In this document: positions 27,113 to 36,606 of the stretch, piece by piece
Numbering within the stretch: the stretch's first letter is position 1
Layout: every line of letters starts with the position of its first letter
From: Gammaproteobacteria bacterium
Lineage (GTDB): Bacteria; Pseudomonadota; Gammaproteobacteria; GCA-002705445; GCA-002716945
NCBI GenBank assembly: GCA_030835925.1
Contig: JAURQW010000011.1
Span: 1-38,531 of the forward strand
Direction: 5' to 3'
Length of the DNA: 38,531 bases
Notes under the pieces: generated by a model
Told to the model about the DNA's origin: nothing
What the model saw: the letters and a program-made list of their open reading frames with translations, nothing else
Databases searched by the model: none
Program-made: the position numbers and the translations under genes

Positions 27113-28003
27113 TTATTTATTAATCTTTTTAATTATTTCATGTATTACAGATGAATCTTTTTCTTGCTTTTTATCAATCACTGACTGATGCATTAGCTTT
27201 CTACTATACTTAGTGCCTTTGAGATTTATATTTAAGTTCCTAGCTATCTTTAATGCAATATCTAAATCTTTTAAATGTAATTTAGACTTAAATCCCGGTT
27301 TATAATCACTATTAATCATTCTAAGGCCATGCACTTCTAAGATTTTACTATTTGCAAAACCTCCCATTAAAGCGTCCCTGATCAGGTTAAGGTCGCATCC
27401 GGACTTTTTAGCTACAAGCAATACCTCACTGACAGCTACCATTGTCCCCGCAACCAATATTTGATTACATGCTTTAGTTATTTGGCCTGAACCACTTTTG
27501 CCTATATATGTTATGTTTTCACCCAAAACTGATAATATTGGCAAGATCTTCTTAAATATTTTTTTTTGGCCGCCGACCATTATTGATAAATTTCCATTAA
27601 TAGCACCAATCTCCCCTCCAGAAACGGGGGCATCTATTAAGTATGATTTTTTTAACTTAAGTTTATTAGATATCTCTGTAGTAACATCAGGAGAAATTGT
27701 GCTCATATCAATCAGAATTGTATTATGCAGAATATTTTCATAAAGACCATCATTTCCTAATACAACTTTTTGCACATCATTAGATTTAGGAAGATTAAGT
27801 ATAATGATTCTACATAATTTTGGTAAGTCTGAAATATTTTTAACATAAGCGCCGCCAATAGCAGATATCTCATTAATAACTTTTTTTCTTCTAGCAAAAA
27901 AAGAAATCTTATATCCTGACTTGAGTAGGTTCTTTACCATAGGCTTACCCATGATACCAAGACCAATAAATCCAATTTCGCAATGAGCTTTTTTACTATC
28001 CAT
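27113..28003 (-). CDS. NAD(P)-dependent beta-hydroxyacid dehydrogenase (3-hydroxyisobutyrate dehydrogenase / tartronate semialdehyde reductase family)
   Basis: IGFIGLGIMGKPMVKNLLKSGY, DAPVSGGEIGAINGNLSIMVGG, GSGQITKACNQILVAGTMVAVSE. ATG chosen at 28003. Confidence 0.93.
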   Translation of the reverse strand: MDSKKAHCEIGFIGLGIMGKPMVKNLLKSGYKISFFARRKKVINEISAIGGAYVKNISDLPKLCRIIILNLPKSNDVQKVVLGNDGLYENILHNTILIDMSTISPDVTTEISNKLKLKKSYLIDAPVSGGEIGAINGNLSIMVGGQKKIFKKILPILSVLGENITYIGKSGSGQITKACNQILVAGTMVAVSEVLLVAKKSGCDLNLIRDALMGGFANSKILEVHGLRMINSDYKPGFKSKLHLKDLDIALKIARNLNINLKGTKYSRKLMHQSVIDKKQEKDSSVIHEIIKKINK

Positions 28004-28036
28004 GATATATTGTATAGAATCTGTGCAATATATCAT
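28002..28036. repeat. perfect 11-bp inverted repeat in a divergent intergenic region
   Basis: ATGATATATTG (28002-28012), 13-nt spacer TATAGAATCTGTG, CAATATATCAT (28026-28036). Confidence 0.85.
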
Positions 28037-29035
28037 ATGAAAATTACGTATAAAAAATTTATAAGTTCTTCAAGGATCCCTGAATATGGAATATATTTGA
28101 TTTTAGGAAAGCCATATCATTTACAGAATGAAGTTCAATCTAAGATTGAACAATATTATACAAATAAGGAGTATATGATTAAAAAGATTATTGTTGATTC
28201 AGATTTTAATTTAGAAGCCATAAAAGATGATTTTGAAAATTATTCTTTATTTTCAGAAAATAAGTTCATTTTGTTCAATATTATCTCAAACACTATACCA
28301 AAAAACCTTTCTGAATATTTACTTGAGAGAAAATCTACACCTGATCTTGTTATTCTCATAAAACTAAGCCCTCAAGCCCCCTCTTTTAAAAAGACAAAGA
28401 TTTACTCTAAAATAGATGCAGATGGTTGTGTTATAGAAATACATGAATTGACAGGGTTAAATTTGATTGAGTGGATGAAGATGAAGTTCAAAAAAAATAA
28501 TATAACATATACTGAAGAACTATTTAAAAAGCTGATTGATAAAAACGAGGGAAACACATCTGCAATATCCCAAGAGTTATATAAAATGTCATTGCTTGAC
28601 ATAAATGATGTTGGCATTTATTTTGATTTCATCCAAAAGGAATATAAATATTCAGAATTTGATTTAATTGATTCAATAATCGATTGTAATATTCAAAAAG
28701 CATTAAAGATTCTTGGCTATCTTAAATCAATTAAATCACCGGAGGTATATATTCTTTTTTTAATTAATAGTGAGATTAAAAAAATTCATTCTTTAGTATA
28801 TAAACTAAGTCCTCCTCCATATATACCCAGTTTTAAAAAAAATATCTATGATAGATTTTCTGAGAATTATAATAAAGAACACTTGATGGGTTTATTACAA
28901 AGTTGTTATGCTATAGATAGGTCAATTAAGTTAGGTATTAAGAATACTGATATATGGCATGACCTTGAAGTATTGGTCATTGATTTTATAATGAAAAAAC
29001 CATTGCTTCATCAATTGAAAAATGAGGTTGTATAA
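28037..29035 (+). CDS. holA: DNA polymerase III subunit delta
   Basis: MKITYKKFISSSRIPEYGIYLILGKPYHLQNEVQ...; HolA-like length and organisation; upstream of proA-nadD-rsfS. Confidence 0.9.
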   Translation: MKITYKKFISSSRIPEYGIYLILGKPYHLQNEVQSKIEQYYTNKEYMIKKIIVDSDFNLEAIKDDFENYSLFSENKFILFNIISNTIPKNLSEYLLERKSTPDLVILIKLSPQAPSFKKTKIYSKIDADGCVIEIHELTGLNLIEWMKMKFKKNNITYTEELFKKLIDKNEGNTSAISQELYKMSLLDINDVGIYFDFIQKEYKYSEFDLIDSIIDCNIQKALKILGYLKSIKSPEVYILFLINSEIKKIHSLVYKLSPPPYIPSFKKNIYDRFSENYNKEHLMGLLQSCYAIDRSIKLGIKNTDIWHDLEVLVIDFIMKKPLLHQLKNEVV

Positions 29036-30292
29036 ATGAATATTAAAAAATATATATCAACTCTCAGTAAGCAGGCGCTATTGTCATCAAATAAATCTGG
29101 AACATACAGTTCTTCTCAGAAAAATAATACCCTGAGAACAATTTCGCGTAATCTTAAAAGTGATACAAAAAAAATACTCGATGCTAACAAAATTGATTTA
29201 ATTAATGCAAAACGAAAAGGTATTAAAGACAGTATGATTGATCGGCTCATTTTAAATAAAGAGAGAATTGACTCTATGCGAGATGGACTTAAGAAAATTA
29301 TCTCCATACCAGACACACTTTATCGGACATCCAACGCTACTAAACAAAAAAATGGGATATACATTAGCCAAATGAGAGTTCCGCTAGGAGTCATAGGTAT
29401 GATTTATGAGTCAAGACCAAACGTAACGATAGATGCCGCAGGTTTATGTGTTAAATCTGGTAACAGTGTCATATTAAGAGGCGGATCGGAATCAATTAAT
29501 AGCAACAAAGCGTTGATGAGATGTATAAAAAAAGCACTGGAAGATAACGGCATAGATCTCCATGCTGTTCAATTAATAGAGACCATAGACAGAAACGCAA
29601 TTGATCATTTGTTGTCGATGAATCAATATATAGATGTAATTATTCCAAGAGGAGGAAAGAGTTTGATAGAGAAAGTAATGTCAACTTCAAAAATTCCTAT
29701 GATTAAACATCTCGATGGAAACTGTCATGTATATATTGATAATAAAGCTAATCAGGAAATGGCTTTTAAGATAAGTATAAATTCTAAAATGCAAAGGTAT
29801 GGTGTATGCAACGCAATGGAAACTCTTTTAATACATAAAAGTTTTTCAAAAAAATGTCTTAAAAAAATTCTTAGTACATATTCTGAGAATAATGTTGAGA
29901 TACGCGGATGTAAAAATATCAAGAAATTACATCCTGTTGCAAAGTTGGCACAAGAAAAGGATTGGAGTGAGGAGTATTTGTCTCCAATAATATCCATTAA
30001 AATAGTTGAATCACTCAATGAAGCTATTGCACATATAACAAAGTATGGTTCATTGCATACCGATGCTATAGTATCTGATAATAAAGATTCTATAAATCAA
30101 TTTAAAAAATTAGTTAATTCAAGCTCGGTTATGGTCAATACGTCAACTAGATTTGCCGATGGATATGAATATGGCTTAGGGGCAGAAATTGGTATTAGCA
30201 CAGATAAGTTACATGCTAGAGGCCCTGTAGGCTTAGATGGTTTAACAAATCTGAAATATATTGTTACTAGTAAGGGAAAAATTAGAAGCTAA
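29036..30292 (+). CDS. proA: gamma-glutamyl phosphate reductase
   Basis: RMPLGV-like RVPLGVIGMIYESRPNVTIDAAGLCVKSGNSVILRGGSE; CNAMETLLIH; EIGISTDKLHARGPVGLDGLTNLKYIV. Confidence 0.97.
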   Translation: MNIKKYISTLSKQALLSSNKSGTYSSSQKNNTLRTISRNLKSDTKKILDANKIDLINAKRKGIKDSMIDRLILNKERIDSMRDGLKKIISIPDTLYRTSNATKQKNGIYISQMRVPLGVIGMIYESRPNVTIDAAGLCVKSGNSVILRGGSESINSNKALMRCIKKALEDNGIDLHAVQLIETIDRNAIDHLLSMNQYIDVIIPRGGKSLIEKVMSTSKIPMIKHLDGNCHVYIDNKANQEMAFKISINSKMQRYGVCNAMETLLIHKSFSKKCLKKILSTYSENNVEIRGCKNIKKLHPVAKLAQEKDWSEEYLSPIISIKIVESLNEAIAHITKYGSLHTDAIVSDNKDSINQFKKLVNSSSVMVNTSTRFADGYEYGLGAEIGISTDKLHARGPVGLDGLTNLKYIVTSKGKIRS

Positions 30293-30296
30293 AAAA

Positions 30297-30923
30297 ATGT
30301 CTAAGCAACGTATCGGTATTTATGGTGGCGCATTTGATCCTTTGCATAATGGTCACATAAAGCCAATAGATCAAGTTTCTAGAGAGCATGATTTAGATCG
30401 CATTCATTTTATACCTACAAATATTTCAAATTCTGAAAAAAAAATCTTTGCATCACATGTTGATCGACTAGAAATGCTTAGTATTGGTTTAAATAATCCA
30501 GCATACATAGCAGATAATCGGGAAATAATACGAAAAGGTATATCCTATACTATTGATACTATTGAATCAGTTATAGAGGAGTATAGGGGAGAGAGTATTT
30601 ATCTGATCATTGGTTCAGATATTTTACCAACATTAAATAAATGGAAAGACTTCGCTAATATAATGCTATTATGTAATATCATTGTTCTAGCAAGAATGAC
30701 TAAAAACAATGATTCTTTGATTAATCAGGAGTTAAAACCACTTATTTGTTCAGATCTAGCTATATTTCATAGCAATTCCTATGGTAAAATTTACTTACAG
30801 GATACGCCTTTGATAAACATATCATCAACAGAAATACGAAGTAGATTGCAAAATAATCAAAAGGTATCAAACTTAATCCCATTGCGATTAGATCAATGGT
30901 TGCAAAAACGGAAGATTTATTAA
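30297..30923 (+). CDS. nadD: nicotinate-nucleotide adenylyltransferase
   Basis: IGIYGGAFDPLHNGHIKPI...IIGSDILPTLNKWKDFANIM...ISSTEIRSRL. Confidence 0.96.
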   Translation: MSKQRIGIYGGAFDPLHNGHIKPIDQVSREHDLDRIHFIPTNISNSEKKIFASHVDRLEMLSIGLNNPAYIADNREIIRKGISYTIDTIESVIEEYRGESIYLIIGSDILPTLNKWKDFANIMLLCNIIVLARMTKNNDSLINQELKPLICSDLAIFHSNSYGKIYLQDTPLINISSTEIRSRLQNNQKVSNLIPLRLDQWLQKRKIY

Positions 30924-30926
30924 TAT

Positions 30927-31271
30927 ATGGAAGCTCTTAAAAAATCTATTAAAAATATCTTAGAAGACAATAAAGCAGAAAGTATTGTGATGATGGATGT
31001 TAAAAATAAATCCTCTGTTACTGATTTGATGTTTATAGCATCAGGTCGATCAACAAGACATGTAAAAGCTATCGCAGATAATTTGGTTACAAAACTTAAA
31101 AAAAATAAAATTAAGCCATTGGGAGTAGAGGGATATACTAAATCTGAATGGATACTACTGGATTATGGTGATTTACTTGTCCATGTTATGCACCCAGAAA
31201 CTAGAGATTTTTATTCACTCGAAAAACTATGGGATGAAAGTATTGATTCAGATAATTTTACATATAAATAG
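30927..31271 (+). CDS. rsfS: ribosomal silencing factor RsfS
   Basis: [21 protein letters not shown]...[37 protein letters not shown]. Confidence 0.96.
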   Translation: MEALKKSIKNILEDNKAESIVMMDVKNKSSVTDLMFIASGRSTRHVKAIADNLVTKLKKNKIKPLGVEGYTKSEWILLDYGDLLVHVMHPETRDFYSLEKLWDESIDSDNFTYK

Positions 31272-31274
31272 TTT

Positions 31275-34200
31275 ATGGAAAGATTAGTATCATACTTGGT
31301 ATATTTTATATCTTTAATATTACTTATATCATTTTCTATAATATTTCTCACTGAGAATTCGAATATAGTCTCAAAGCTTTATAAAAATGATATTATAAAT
31401 TCAATCCAAAAAAGTTCTTCACTAACATATGATTTTAAGAAACTATCAGTCCAGTGGGCTGGCTTAGACCCAAGTTTGATATTTGAAGAAGTATCTTTGC
31501 ATAATGAAAAAGTAAAACAGCATTACCTAGATAGTGAAAAATTGATAATAAAAATCAATCTTTTTAAGTCTTTATCAGAATTGAGCATCATACCTGAAGA
31601 GGTGAATTTAGTGAAATCTAACATAGATTTAGTGTTTGAAAATAATGGAATATTTATCAAAGACTATAATCTTCTGAGTACAAGCAAAGACATTAATAAT
31701 TCCAATGTTAATAGCATAAAGTATAGGGTTAGTGATTCTAATATTAGAGTATTTGATAAGATTAACTCACATTCTCATGATTTAATAAACATCAATATGG
31801 TTATAATTAAACAGAATGATGATATTGAACTATTTACTACATTTAATCATCAGTCTTCGAAAGAAATAATTCATTTAGCATCAAGTTTCTCTATCTACAA
31901 TAATAAGATAAATGGAAAAGTTTATAGTCAAGGTGTAAATATTAACATAAATGACCCTGTACACTTTTATAAAAATATGAGTGCAACATTCAATAAACTT
32001 GATTATATATTTTGGGCAGAAATATCTGATAATAATATTATTAATATTCATGGAAACTTGGAAGTTGCACAGTCTATGATATCTAACAATTTAAGTAAAG
32101 ATCATATTATATTTAACAAGTTTAATTCTCAAGTATCTTATAATAATACAAATAATCAAGATCAGATTAAACTTACAAATATGTCTTTTGGCACTAAGAA
32201 TAATAAATATAAAGAAAACTATATTAAGTTAACTAGAAAAGAAGATGTACTATCAAGTTTATCAATTCATTCTTTATATGTTAACGATTTAAAATCCTTG
32301 TTGAGGTTATTCACGATGTCTTCATTAAAATTAGTTAGAGATTCTATAGACCAAATTACACATGGGCATATAAATAATATACATTTGAACAATATGCATG
32401 ATAAAACGCTATTGAAGTATATGTTTTCATTTGACGAAACTGGATTTCAAAACAAAATTTTCATGCTATCAGATATATCAGGAAAAATAAAAGGCGATTA
32501 CCAAAAAGGCTATCTCAAATTAAACAGTCAAGACGTTAATCTTCTGTATCAATCTAATAAGTACCCTATAAGCAAAATAGATGGTGACATATATCTTAAA
32601 TATATGGATGACAAACTTTTAATGAGTTCGAGTAATATACAATTAGATGATGCACATACTGCAAAAATATTAGGATCTTTTTCACCTGAAAGGACCAAGT
32701 ATCAAGTTGAAATTAATGGTAATATTAATAATGTTTTTTCTAAACTTCCGCTTAACTTTAATATAAGCGATAAAGTTAAAAAAACTAATATCAATACAAA
32801 TTATAATATTGATTATAGAGTTTATGAGATAAATAATAAAACTCATACATATGGTGCAATATCACTATCAGATCTCCTGGTGAGCAATAATTCTGCTAAT
32901 GTTACATTTAACGCAAAAAAAATACGCATAAACTTCTTCGATAAATATTATCAATCTTCTAACTCAGAAATTTTTTTAAATAATACCAAGTTTTTGTTTT
33001 CTCTAGATACTGATATATCTGATAAACAAATAAAATATATAGCTAATAGTAGCGGATTACTTTCTGACTCATTTATAAGAAGATTTGTTAAACATAAATT
33101 AATTAATTCATTTGCAGGAGAGTCTAAAGCAAATATTGAGTTAACCTATGAATTAAAGAACAAAAAAATATCAATGAAATTAAGTTCTAGTTTAGAGGGA
33201 ATGGCGTTTAATATTATTAGTCCTTTTAATAAATCCTCAGATGAGGCTCAGAATTTTCAACTATCTTATGCTATAGAAAATAATAGAAAAAATAGGATCA
33301 ATATTAAATACAATTCATATGATATTGAATTCTCAAAAGCTAAATCAAAATTATATGCTATAGTTAATTCCCCATATATCTCCGGAACCCTTGTGCTTCC
33401 AGATAAAATTTCTTCAGATGATAGACTTACTGCTAGATTGAAATATTTTGATTTAAATAAATTTCAAGGTATAGCTGATCCTGCTGGATATCCATATATA
33501 GATATGAGTATGAAGAGAGTAAAGATTAATAATAATTATTTTGATGATTTTAAAATCAGGACATCACCATTAAGTAATGGCATGTTAATTGATCAGTTAG
33601 ATTTTGCGAATAGTAATTTAGTGATGACTGGCAATGGAAGATGGTTAAATAATAAAAAGGGGCAAATTACCCTGTTTGATGCTGAATTTAAGAGTAATAA
33701 TTTTGGTCAGTCACTCAATGCATTGGGCTATAAAGACTTGATTAAAAATGGATCATTATCCTCTCAGTTAATTGGACAATGGGAAGGGTCGCCAGACTTT
33801 TTTTCGTTAAATAACTTTGATGGTAAGATAACCCTTAATATAATGGATGGTGAATTTCTTCAAGTTAGCAAACAATCGAGAGCCATTGGCCAACTACTTG
33901 GATTATTTAGTATTTCCTCTTTACAAAAAAGATTATCACTGGATTTTAGTGATTTTTTTTCAAGTGGCTTAGCATTTGACGACATGAATGGTGAATTTAT
34001 ATTTCTGAACTCGCAAGCCAAAGCCAATAACCTAGTGCTGAAAGGATCTTTTGGGGAGATGAGGGTGAATGGCTCTTCTGATCTAAAAAATAAAACTCAT
34101 GATCAGTTATTAGTTTATATACCTGACTTATCTTCAATGAGTCTCATTTCTGGAACACTTTTAGGTGGCCCGGTTGGAGCGCTGGCGTCAATATTTTATG

Positions 34201-34325
34201 ATAAATTCTTAGAGCAAATTGGTATAGATACAAATCAGCTTGCAGCAGTAGAATATTCCATACAAGGATCATGGGATAATCCTGAAATAAAAGTAATAGA
34301 ACCATTTAAACCTATCACAAATTAA
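31275..34325 (+). CDS. yhdP: YhdP/AsmA-like large envelope protein
   Basis: 1016 aa, N-terminal TM, beta-rich body, AsmA-type C-terminus (DGEFLQVSKQSRAIGQLLGLFSISSLQKRLSLDFSDFFSSGLAFDDMNGEF); precedes nit-tldD. Confidence 0.88.
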   Translation: MERLVSYLVYFISLILLISFSIIFLTENSNIVSKLYKNDIINSIQKSSSLTYDFKKLSVQWAGLDPSLIFEEVSLHNEKVKQHYLDSEKLIIKINLFKSLSELSIIPEEVNLVKSNIDLVFENNGIFIKDYNLLSTSKDINNSNVNSIKYRVSDSNIRVFDKINSHSHDLININMVIIKQNDDIELFTTFNHQSSKEIIHLASSFSIYNNKINGKVYSQGVNININDPVHFYKNMSATFNKLDYIFWAEISDNNIINIHGNLEVAQSMISNNLSKDHIIFNKFNSQVSYNNTNNQDQIKLTNMSFGTKNNKYKENYIKLTRKEDVLSSLSIHSLYVNDLKSLLRLFTMSSLKLVRDSIDQITHGHINNIHLNNMHDKTLLKYMFSFDETGFQNKIFMLSDISGKIKGDYQKGYLKLNSQDVNLLYQSNKYPISKIDGDIYLKYMDDKLLMSSSNIQLDDAHTAKILGSFSPERTKYQVEINGNINNVFSKLPLNFNISDKVKKTNINTNYNIDYRVYEINNKTHTYGAISLSDLLVSNNSANVTFNAKKIRINFFDKYYQSSNSEIFLNNTKFLFSLDTDISDKQIKYIANSSGLLSDSFIRRFVKHKLINSFAGESKANIELTYELKNKKISMKLSSSLEGMAFNIISPFNKSSDEAQNFQLSYAIENNRKNRINIKYNSYDIEFSKAKSKLYAIVNSPYISGTLVLPDKISSDDRLTARLKYFDLNKFQGIADPAGYPYIDMSMKRVKINNNYFDDFKIRTSPLSNGMLIDQLDFANSNLVMTGNGRWLNNKKGQITLFDAEFKSNNFGQSLNALGYKDLIKNGSLSSQLIGQWEGSPDFFSLNNFDGKITLNIMDGEFLQVSKQSRAIGQLLGLFSISSLQKRLSLDFSDFFSSGLAFDDMNGEFIFLNSQAKANNLVLKGSFGEMRVNGSSDLKNKTHDQLLVYIPDLSSMSLISGTLLGGPVGALASIFYDKFLEQIGIDTNQLAAVEYSIQGSWDNPEIKVIEPFKPITN

Positions 34326-34357
34326 TATATTCTTAATGTTCATACTCGAGAGAAATA

Positions 34358-35179
34358 ATGACAAAAGTAGCATCTATACAGTTATCATCAGGGCCAAATG
34401 TGCAAGCCAATTTATTAGAGGTTGGCAAATATTTGGAACAGATCTCAAAAACTAGTTCCAAGCTTGTGGTTTTGCCTGAAAATTTTGCATTGATGCCAGA
34501 GGATGATTCTGAATTTCTTACACACGGTGAAACTGTTGGAAGCGGTCCAATTCAAGACTTTATTTCTCAGCAAGCAAAAGACCACAAGATATGGATAATT
34601 GCAGGAACAATTCCTATCAAGACTGATAACCCAAAAAAGGTAACGTCTACCACTTTTGTTTTCAATGAAATGGGAGAGGTAGTTAGCAGATATGACAAGA
34701 TACACTTGTTTGATGTTGAATTACCTAATTCTAACGAGTCGTATAATGAATCTGAAGTCTTCAATAGTGGCAATGATTTAAAAGTTATAGAAACACCCAT
34801 AGGCAGAGTAGGCTTGGCGATTTGTTATGACCTAAGGTTTCCAGAGCTGTTTAGATTACAAAAGGAATCCAATGTAGAAATACTTGTAATACCATCAGCA
34901 TTCACGGAGCAAACTGGAAAAGTCCATTGGGAAACTTTAGTTAAAGCCAGAGCCATAGAGAATTTATGTTATGTTGTAACATCTTGTCAAGATGGATATC
35001 ATATTAGCGGAAGACAGACCCATGGTAATAGTATGATTGTTAATCCATGGGGACAGATTTCATCAAGGTTGCCATCTGGATCAGGGTTTATAGAATCAGA
35101 AATTAATTTAAATAAACTGAATTCTATCAGAGAAAAGTTTCCAGTTTTAGAACATATTAATCTTATAGGTAAAAAATGA
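34358..35179 (+). CDS. carbon-nitrogen hydrolase, Nit/deaminated-glutathione amidase-like
   Basis: VVLPENFALMP, YDKIHLFDVELP, VGLAICYDLRFPELFR. Confidence 0.94.
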   Translation: MTKVASIQLSSGPNVQANLLEVGKYLEQISKTSSKLVVLPENFALMPEDDSEFLTHGETVGSGPIQDFISQQAKDHKIWIIAGTIPIKTDNPKKVTSTTFVFNEMGEVVSRYDKIHLFDVELPNSNESYNESEVFNSGNDLKVIETPIGRVGLAICYDLRFPELFRLQKESNVEILVIPSAFTEQTGKVHWETLVKARAIENLCYVVTSCQDGYHISGRQTHGNSMIVNPWGQISSRLPSGSGFIESEINLNKLNSIREKFPVLEHINLIGKK

Positions 35180-36606
35180 ATTTCATAAAAGATCACATAA
35201 TCAGTAGTTACGATTTATCAGATGGTAAATTAGAAAATGTTTTATCAGCTGCCTGTCCGACTAATATAGACTTTGCAGATTTATATTTTCAGTATACTAA
35301 TTCAGAAAGCTGGCAATTAGAAGACGGTATAGTGAAAAATGGTTCTTCTAATATTGATAGTGGTGTCGGCATAAGGTCAGTTTCTGGTGATAAGACAGGT
35401 TTTTCTTATAGCAATAATTTCCAATATGAAAATTTACTCTCTGCAGCTAATACATCTAAATGTATTGTTAATAGTGGGCAAGATAAAGAAATAAAAATAG
35501 GTACTGAAAAAGACATCCGTAGATTATATGAGCCAATTTCTCCATTAAACTACAAAGAAGATAATGCAAAAGTTGAGTTTTTAAAGGATATTGATAAATA
35601 TATACGTAGCAAAGATAACAGGGTTGATCAAGTGATTGTGAGTCTAGCTGGCGTTTACGATTCAATTTTAATACTTAATACTGATGGTATTAAAGCTTTT
35701 GATGATAGGCCTTTAGTAAGATTTAGTGTCATGGTAATTTTAAAAGTTGGCGATAGAAGAGAAAGAGGCTCCGCTGGTGGTGGAGGCAGATATACATATG
35801 AAGAGATTATAGGTAAAAAATTTGGTTATGAATTTGCAGACGAAGCTCTTAGGCAGGCGACTGTTAATCTAGAGGCTGTAGATGGTAAAGCAGGTGCGAT
35901 GACAGTAGTCCTTGGACCTGGATGGCCTGGGGTTTTATTACATGAAGCTATTGGACATGGTCTTGAAGGTGATTTTAATAGAAAAAAAACCTCTGCATTT
36001 TCAGATTTAATTGGCAAACAGGTGGCTTCTAATCAATGTACCATAGTCGATGACGGAACAATCTCAAAGAGAAGAGGTTCTTTGTCAATAGATGATGAAG
36101 GTTGTGAGACTAAGTGTAATACATTAATTGAAAACGGTATTTTAAAAGGTTACATGCAAGATAAAATTAATTCAAAGCTTATGAATGTTGATCCAACAGG
36201 CAACGGCAGAAGAGAGAGTTATGCATGTCTACCGATGCCAAGAATGACCAATACTTTTATGTTGCCAGGTGAATATAATCCTAAAGAGATTATTGAATCA
36301 GTCCAAGATGGGATTTATGCGGTTAATTTTTCAGGCGGCCAGGTCGACATCACTAATGGTCAGTTCGTCTTTACAGCCTCAGAAGCTTACACTATAAAAA
36401 AAGGCAAAATACAAGAGCCTATAAAAGGTATGACTCTGATTGGTAATGGCCCTGAAGTCTTAAAAAAAGTTTCAATGGTTGGAAATGATTTGAAGCTCGA
36501 TGATGGAGTCGGCACTTGTGGTAAAGATGGACAAAGTGTACCCGTAGGTGTTGGGCAACCTACGCTAAAAATTGATGAGATAACTGTTGGAGGCACCCAG
36601 GTTTGA
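35176..36606 (+). CDS. tldD: metalloprotease TldD
   Basis: HEAIGHGLEGDFNRKKTSAFS (HExxxH), GNGRRESYACLPMPRMTNTFMLPGEYNP. Confidence 0.97.
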   Translation: MNFIKDHIISSYDLSDGKLENVLSAACPTNIDFADLYFQYTNSESWQLEDGIVKNGSSNIDSGVGIRSVSGDKTGFSYSNNFQYENLLSAANTSKCIVNSGQDKEIKIGTEKDIRRLYEPISPLNYKEDNAKVEFLKDIDKYIRSKDNRVDQVIVSLAGVYDSILILNTDGIKAFDDRPLVRFSVMVILKVGDRRERGSAGGGGRYTYEEIIGKKFGYEFADEALRQATVNLEAVDGKAGAMTVVLGPGWPGVLLHEAIGHGLEGDFNRKKTSAFSDLIGKQVASNQCTIVDDGTISKRRGSLSIDDEGCETKCNTLIENGILKGYMQDKINSKLMNVDPTGNGRRESYACLPMPRMTNTFMLPGEYNPKEIIESVQDGIYAVNFSGGQVDITNGQFVFTASEAYTIKKGKIQEPIKGMTLIGNGPEVLKKVSMVGNDLKLDDGVGTCGKDGQSVPVGVGQPTLKIDEITVGGTQV

